Shown in pieces: positions 57,330 through 64,000 of a stretch of DNA of 64,000 nt. Source of the DNA: Bimuria novae-zelandiae CBS 107.79 (taxonomy: Eukaryota; Ascomycota; Dothideomycetes; Pleosporales; Didymosphaeriaceae). The position numbers and the translations under genes were made by a program. The notes under the pieces were generated by a model. It did no database searches. It saw nothing but the letters and a program-made list of their open reading frames with translations, and was not told the DNA's origin. Position 1 is the first letter of the stretch; the number at the start of each line of letters is the position of its first letter. The DNA lies in assembly GCA_010015655.1 (NCBI GenBank), contig ML976676.1:250712-314711 (forward strand). Direction: 5' to 3'.

Positions 57330-57720
57330 AATATTTACTTAAAAGCTTAACGTTATAGCCGCGCTACGTAGTCTTAGGTAAAGCTATTAATATGGCACCT
57401 AAGGCCTCCTTAGTAGCTATAGCGTTAACCACACGTTTCTAGCACTTATTACTTTATATAAATAGCTGCGACGCCGTTCTCTTACCCTTTTAGGTAGATT
57501 ATAGAGCTTTTGCTGCATCACGAGCCTCCTTTTCGCGACCGCGCTCTATTGCCTTCTTAATCCTTTCCTGCTCCCTAGCTACCTTAGCTGCCTCCCGCGC
57601 TACATGCTTCTCCTCTATAATTTTCTCCTTATATAGCTTAGCTACCTTCGTTAACTTAGTTATTTTTACTTTTTAAAGCTTTTACTTTTTTTTTTAACTC
57701 TTTTATAAACTAGCGTACAC
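57330..57720 (-). pseudogene. pogo-type transposase C-terminal region
   Basis: Reads LTKVAKLYKEKIIEEKHVAR, EAAKVAREQERIKKAIERGR, EKEARDAAKAL, a stop, then TQKGKRTAS and later KRVVNAIATKEALGAI, ending near YNVKLLSKY. This charged Ala/Glu/Arg helix followed by a short basic tail is the usual C-terminus of fungal pogo/Fot1-like transposases. The block is less mutated than its surroundings because it is GC-richer. The DDE core is not visible. Confidence 0.6.
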
Positions 57721-58080
57721 GAGCTTCCCTAACCTTTTTTAATGATTAAAAACCGCCATACTATAGTACTATTAATATTATTAAAGGTTAAAAGGCTTAA
57801 TTTTTTATAACCTTTTTTTTTATATAAAAAGAGCTTCTGTTAACCTAACATTCTTATTATAAAGTAGCTGAACTTTAGTAAAAACATAGTAAAGTAAGTA
57901 ACTAAACTTTTACATAGCTTTTTTATTTTATTTCTTTATAGCTTATATAAAGTAATCTAGCTTACGCTAGTTATTTTTACTTAATACTCATTTAAAACTT
58001 TTTTATAATTCCTAATTATTATCTTAAGTAGATTTCTTAAATATTTTAAGTATAACCTTTAGGTTAAAAGGTAATATACT

Positions 58081-58280
58081 TGTTGGTAGGCCTTTTTACG
58101 ATCGTACGGGTGATAACAGTAACGAATGTCTTGTATATTGCTATTAGTATATTCTATCTATGAACGTGGGTGCTACAAAGGTATACATGGCTTCGGTGCG
58201 AGTCGGACCAAAGTAGGATCGAGGCGGTACGTTAGGCAGCATTAAGTAGCCTTAGGTAATAGGATATGTATATACTAACA
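58081..58280 (-). repeat. Copia B 3' LTR
   Basis: 200 bp; carries A or T at several sites where the right copy keeps G or C in its last 60 bp, while the right copy is the more mutated one near its start. Confidence 0.93.
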
Positions 58281-58399
58281 CTAGCAACCTTTTATTATTA
58301 TAGCATACTATTCCGTAGGTCGCTGCATAGATTCCTCTACTTATATTAATAGTATATTACTATTAATAAATTATTTAAGTGCGTGATTTAGCGTAGCTT

Positions 58400-61300
58400 T
58401 TATAAGTACGTTCGCAGGGTTATCTTTACTATTAATCTATCTAATTTCCGCGATCTCGCAGCGCTTGTACGACTGGCGGAGTGCTATAATATTAATTATT
58501 AGGCGCTTCTTATTCGTGGTACCAAGCTTGACAAGGCACTCATACAGTAAGTATAAGTCTATACATATAACGAGCGGGATTAACGGTAGACCTAGGCGTT
58601 CTATAATTATCTTAAGTGTTATTAAGATAACGATAGCGATGTTAACGCTACTAACTATGTTATATATCTCTAATACTAGGACGCTTCTAGTAACGCGTTT
58701 ATATTTAGTTAAACTCTAATATATTACGTTGCTACGTATGTTGAGCGTATTATCTTATCTACTAGACTTATTAACAAGGATAAGTAGGTACCTAGCTATA
58801 AGCTAAGGTCTTAGTTATTAGCGAAAGAACTATCTATAAATACTATTAATTTAACTATAGTAAAATTAAGGGGAATATACTATAATCCTTGCTATAAGTT
58901 CTTAGCTTACTAATTTAGCTAGTAGTTAAGTTTCCTATAGTCCGTGTCCGCAGGTTACTGTATTTACGTAGCTATAGAAAGGTTAAAAGATGCTTTAGGT
59001 TAGTAAATAGAAGTAATGTACGCGCCGCGCGCGCGCTACTCTATATATCTCTATACTTAGTCTACTACTTTTAGATTAATAGTATTAATCTTAGCTTCTT
59101 ACCCTTTCTATATTAGTTAAATAGCGTCTCTACGCAACGTAAGGGTGCATCTATTAAACTCTAGTAGTATCTTTTTAGATAGTCTCTCCTTTAGCTTAGC
59201 TTAGAAGTTAGCTTTCTAGAGCGCGGCATCCTTTACGCTAGAGAATGCAAGTGTTATAATCGCGAGCATATTATCTATTTATAGACCTACTATACCAAAC
59301 GTTTCTAGTTCTCTGTTCGTGATCAAGAGGCATGGATTATATATAAATATAGCCATGTCGAGCTCTTTGTAGTGGTGTCCTTAGTACGTAGCGAACTAGT
59401 AAACTCTTACCTCTGCGATTCTATATAGTGGCTTAATCACGCGAATAATCGTACCCTTAGGATACTTTATTATAAGCTCCTTAGGCAGGTGCGCCAAAAT
59501 CGTGCGGAATAGCTTAGTTTATGCCTATAGGTATGCCTGTGTAATATTACATAGTTCTATAGACATGCCTTTAGTGAGCAATGCAGGTGCCAGGGCTAGT
59601 ATTAAGCGCTAACTAGCTCGTTAGATAGTTAGTAACTGCGTCAGGATTTCGTGTTTACCCTTATTATTATAGCCTTAAATAACAAGTTATAATTTCTTAT
59701 ATAAGACTATAGTCTTGCCTTTAACTTTGCGAACTATGCGCGACTTAAAAATATAATACCTATTATATATAGTTAAGTTAAATAGCTTAAAACTAAATAC
59801 TTTATAGCTAATAAGGTTATTAATTACTTTTTAGTTAGATACTTTAAAAGGGGCGCCTAGGGTGTTAATTACGCTGTTATTACGTAGCTTAACGACTAGG
59901 GCGTAATTGTCCTCCTCCTTCCTCGTTAGGTATTGCACCGTACGCTTGTTCTTAGATCCAGGCGAGTGGCCCCGCTTGCGAGGCTGGGTTAGCTGTGTAG
60001 CTACTAGTAGCTGCTATTTAGTAGTAGTTAGTTCTTCCCCTTTATCTACAACTAGAATCACGTCTATAGTTATGTCTTGATAGTAAGGTTTTACGACTAT
60101 AGATCGGAACGTCGTTAGGCCGTTAACTATGTCTATAGTAACATTATAATCCTTTATATTAATAACCTTATACAGCCCTTACTATCCATTCTTCTCACGC
60201 TATACTATCACCTTACTCTGTAGAGGTAGTAAGAGTAACTTATCTATATTTGGCCCATTCCTGGTGTTGAGTGCGTTGCTCACTGCACGTTCTACTGCGG
60301 CCCTCCGCAGCGCCTTTATCGCTTTCTGGATTGCTTCAGCGCGACGTATTGTCGATGGTAATGGTGGCGAGTCTATAGATACCCGAGGGTATGCGCCGAA
60401 GACGAGCAGCGTGGGTATAAGTTCATCTAGGCTAGCGGTATTGTTAACGGCCTTAACTACTATCTGTAGCACTGCGATGTCGCTAGTGCTAGAGTCGAGC
60501 TCTGCCCTTATAATCTCGTACGCGCGTCTAAAAGGTGTATAGTACCTTTCTACCTTGCTAATAGACTAGTAAGCCTCTACTAGCACCTGTTTATAGGTAA
60601 TTCCTATAATCTTTACCTTAGATCTAAACTTAATAGATACGAAGTTAGTACCCGCGTTATAGGTAATAATATCTAGCAGCCCTTAGTATGTATTAATTTA
60701 TAATAAATAGATTACCTCCTAAGTGTCTTTCGCACTTATAGATCGTAGAAATCAAGCGCTATTAAAGGTTGTAGCTAAATTAATTATATAAAGCACTAGC
60801 TTCCTACTTAGATATATTATATTTATAAAAATCTTGAAGTTAAATTCCTAATTATCTTTTAGCTAGAATTTAAATTATTATAGCGCTAGATCGTGTGCTT
60901 AGTAATAGTAGCAGAACTTTTAGATCTTATAAAGTAGCTATTTATCCACGTTATTATGCCCTGTATATTTAAGTAATTATATTAGCTATTTAATAGCTAG
61001 GTGCCTAAACCTCTAATATAGACGTTAGAGCTTAGTTTCTGTAAGAAATACCCGCGCGTGCTCTGCCTTGCTTAGGTAGAACTATAAATGCCCCTATTTA
61101 CAAATTACTAGGAAGGTTGCTTTTCCTTATACTAGCTAATCTATAGTATTATTAAAGTATACGTACAACCGATCCATGTCTTTTAAATAAAAAAGGAATA
61201 AAGTTAGTACGTCTAAAATCTTAAATTTAATTTTTTTAATCTTTATACGCACGTGCGCAGTTCTAATTAATATAGTTATACTTTTTTTACTAAATTAAAC

Positions 61301-63500
61301 TAATGCGTTTCTAGTAGTGAACGTGTCTAAAGTTACTATAGGATTCTTAGTTTAGAGCGCCTAAAATTGCTCCTTTCTAGCTATTAATATATTAGAGGTA
61401 CTAGTGTTAGAGAGGATGCCTTAGTACGTAACTTATAAGTAGTAGCCTTTAATAAGGAACTGCGTTACTAGCGTCGTAAGTTCTTTATACCTATAGATGT
61501 TATCTCTAGTTACCTGGTTCAGGAAAGCCTAATCTATAAGGTACTTAATTACTAGTCTTTAGTCCTCTTCTTCTTCCTCTTCCTCTTACTCCTCTTTAAA
61601 AAACTAGTTAACTTCTTCCCCTTCGTACGTAATAAGAAATATTATAAATTCTATTTACTTGCCTGTAACATTATAGTGTATAATATACTATACTTTAGAT
61701 TATCTTCTTTCCTTAAGCGTATAGTTCGTAGACTAATAGCCTATCTTGCTATAAATATAGCACTTCTTGTCGCTTCGTGTATTAGTCCGCAGGTTGTCTC
61801 TAGAACGCTACTAAGGTTAGCTATATTTACTAATAAACTTGCCTCGTGTACTTTATAAGTTATAATTCTCTTACGTTTTTTTAGAGCTATTATTAGTATA
61901 TTAATAGTCTAAGTAGTACTAGTTATTATAGTCTACCTTAGTAAAGTTAATAGAGGTAGTTATAGCAAGCGAGTTTTTAATTAAAGATCGTAGATCTCTA
62001 AACAGGACCTTATACTCTAGGGATGGCCTGTAGAGCTCCATCGCAAACTCTTTAACGCCCTAGCATGCTATAATTATAGTCGTCCGGAGCGTATATTCTC
62101 CTATATATTACTAATTAAGAGCCCTCTAACACAACTAGAGCTTATCTAGCATAATATTAAGGACCTTATAAGGTATCTTATTAGGGTTCTCCCTATAGAC
62201 TTTAATAAAAAATATCGTCGTCTAGTCCGCGTAGTAGTAGCTATAATTAATATCTATGTTAAAGTAGTTCTTAAGCTTTATATACACAGTTAGGAATGTG
62301 TCTATCTACTAATTAATAAAGTAGAGGTAATACTCCTGTGCACGGCCTTCTAGGATCCGTGAAAAGACTATATAGAATTAGTCTAGTTAGATGTCTGCGT
62401 GATAGCAGATACTATAAAAGATCTTTAGCTTATTATCTAGGAGGTCGTACGGCTTCCTTATGTACTTCTTCTCACGGTCCTACATTTTAGTAAAGATATT
62501 AATTGTCTTTAGATCTAGTTTCTCGTTGCTAAACTCGATTAGGGGAATTGCCCTATACGGGTCTATATTACCTAAGGGCATAATTAGAGGGACGCTTTAT
62601 CCCTTTAGACGTTATAGGTATGCTAGTGTGTATTCGCGGAATCTATTAAAGTTATTATATAAAAAAGGAGGTTATTAACTTTGCTATCGCTAGTCCGCCC
62701 GTAGTATCTATTTAATTACTTTTATAAGTAGTTTTTTAAGCTATTATTCTTAATCTAATTATTAACTAGCTTAATCCTTAATGTGTATCTTATCTTAAGC
62801 GTAGGTTCTTTAATCCTCTACGTCCTAGTCTCCTACCCTTATAGAGGTTTGGCTCTAGGTCTAACCCGCTATCCTTACGTTCGTGGGTTATACTAATCCC
62901 GCAGTGTGTTATTTTAGTATTATTTACTTTTATAGTATATACGCGGCTAACTACTTATTAAAGGTAGTAAATTAAAACTAATTATCTAGCTACTTTAGGC
63001 AATCCTCTATGCATAGGAATTTAGGTATAGCTTTGCTTAGCGACATATTAATATAACTAGTATATACGCCTTTAAAGCGGAGGATCTGCTTTAGTTCCTT
63101 AGTGTATACTATATGCGTACGCTAGAACATGGCTCTAGTCCATCCTTTAAAGTCCTAATAGAACTTACCAAAGAGCTCTACATCTACTATAGGCTGATTT
63201 GTGTAGTCCGCGATTGCACGCGCGATGTACGTCGTTGCTATAGTTATATCTACCTTATTATCTAAGGCTTTAATCTTATTGTCCTAGATCTTTAGATTAA
63301 TATAACGCTACTCTCTTACTTTTAGATTAGTAATTCCTAGTAACTTCTCTCGTGTAAGCGTGTAGCCTCTATTACTACTAGTTATTTCTTTTACTATTTA
63401 TTATTATTAACGCGTGTCGTGCTAGCTATATTTACTAGGGACTTATTAGGAGTTTTAAATTATATACAGGTTAAGCGCGACTAGATAGGGGTTAGTACAT
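58400..63500 (-). pseudogene. Copia B polyprotein relic
   Basis: At 60200-60472 the longest open piece gives LQIVVKAVNNTA, LDELIPTLLVFGAYPRVS and ALNTRNGP, the post-integrase region of a fungal copia subgroup. Downstream on the minus strand (59,200-59,500) lies the reverse transcriptase: HHYKELDMAIFIYNPCLL, then ELETFGIVGL, followed by IDNMLAI at the position of the DD active site (second Asp now Asn). The order integrase then RT confirms copia. Gag lies to the right, towards 63.4 kb, but is too mutated to read. Stops mostly TAG/TAA. Confidence 0.75.
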
Positions 63501-63697
63501 GTATAAACTACGTCTTAGAACGCTCTAATATAGCTAGAACAGTTAGTCTTAAGCTAGATAAAACGCCTAATATAGCTAATAGTAAACTTAGTACAGATAA
63601 CTCTATTACTAATATAGGTAACTAGGGAACGCGCGGGGTTACAGAATCTATCTCTTCTAACCTAACTATCTATAACTACTATGCAATTACTAATTAG

Positions 63698-63897
63698 TGT
63701 TAGTAGGCCTTTTTACGATCGTACGGGTAATAATAGTAATAAATATCTTGTATATTGCTATTAGTATATTCTATCTATGAACGTGGGTGCTACGAAGGTA
63801 TACATGGCTTCGGTGCGAGTCGGACCGAAGTAGGATCGAGGCGGTACGTTGGGCAGCATCAAGCAGCCTCAGGCGATGGGATATGTGTATACCGACA
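63698..63897 (-). repeat. Copia B 5' LTR
   Basis: 200 bp; the last 60 bp are GC-richer than in the left copy (CAGCATCAAGCAGCCTCAGG). Confidence 0.93.
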
Positions 63898-64000
63898 ATA
63901 CTAGTAGTATTAAAAAACTTAATAATCGTCTTTTCTTTAAAAGAACTTATTAAGGCTTTTTAAAAACGAAAAAAAAGTTACCTTTTTAATTAAAATTAAA

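Larger units (their letters stand above)
58081..63897 (-). mobile_element. Ty1/copia element B, full length
   Basis: 5817 bp with 200-bp LTRs (58081-58280 and 63698-63897; TGTTGGTAGGCC ... TACCGACA, with the left copy ending TACTAACA) and target duplication ATACT (58076-58080 and 63898-63902). The two LTRs differ at about 20 sites, all transitions as far as I can read. Coding relics lie on the minus strand. It is inserted in a pogo-type relic. Confidence 0.95.
57300..64000 (-). mobile_element. pogo-type element relic B, split by copia B, runs off the window
   Basis: The minus strand at 57,330-57,700 codes for a typical fungal pogo-transposase C-terminus. The sequence is cut at 58,080 by the copia B insertion and goes on at 63,903 with AT-rich sequence to the window end. 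Inverted ends are not visible, so the outer limits are unknown. Confidence 0.5.

Noticed and set aside
60264..60542. 92-codon plus-strand frame
   Set aside because: Antisense to the copia B polyprotein, which matches a known family on the minus strand.
22261..64000. Centromere or telomere candidate because of extreme AT content
   Set aside because: The AT-rich sequence is explained by RIP of identifiable transposons. No TTAGGG arrays or other telomere repeats are present.

Overview
The window looks like a filamentous ascomycete (Pezizomycotina). It has intron-poor genes with short 44-87 nt introns (GTATGA/GTAAGT donors, CTAAC/CTGAC branch points), fungal-specific families, and long AT-rich tracts with the footprint of repeat-induced point mutation (RIP). 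A dothideomycete is my guess from the F-box-like families, but the sequence does not prove it.

Region 1 (about 1-22.1 kb) is ordinary GC-balanced gene space. It holds a tRNA-Thr(AGT) with a 7-nt intron, a bHLH factor with an SREBP-type tyrosine, a frameshifted orphan whose 3' end is repeated as an inverted copy, and a three-exon membrane-anchored RING-H2 protein. Two neighbouring F-box-like proteins follow, the second broken by one base. Next come a SUMO E3 ligase with an SP-RING and a polyQ tract, a divergently transcribed Boi1/Boi2-type SH3-SAM-PH polarity scaffold rebuilt across two introns, and a small membrane protein. An (AATC)20 tract marks the end of this compartment.

Region 2 (22.2-27.3 kb) is an AT-rich relic zone holding two nearly unmutated solo LTRs, each with a perfect 5-bp target duplication (TAGCT, GTAAT), and a complete but dead Tc1/mariner element with exact 28-bp inverted ends flanked by TA. 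Region 3 (27.3-29.9 kb) is a gene-space island with one two-exon GT31-like glycosyltransferase. Region 4 (29.9-64 kb) is almost wholly transposons: a piggyBac-like element; a minus-strand Ty3/gypsy element (32,761-48,148) that is the outer shell of a four-layer nest (gypsy > short LTR element > solo LTR > Ty1/copia), with a pogo/Fot1 element in its 3' LTR and another solo LTR in its body; a plus-strand gypsy; an LTR-element gag relic; and a second pogo-type relic split by a second full-length copia element (58,081-63,897).

The host genes share no pathway; they are housekeeping and signalling genes beside a transposon island. The main result is the insertion history, readable from target-site duplications and from how far RIP has gone in each layer. 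Boundaries and motifs were read by eye, with no alignment or database search. I found no metabolic cluster, CRISPR array, telomere repeat or wholly new system. The least explained pieces are an unidentified coding relic at 23.3-25.5 kb, a GC-rich gene fragment at 32.2-32.5 kb, a coiled-coil-like antisense ORF in the gypsy element, and the short LTR element with an unknown ORF.
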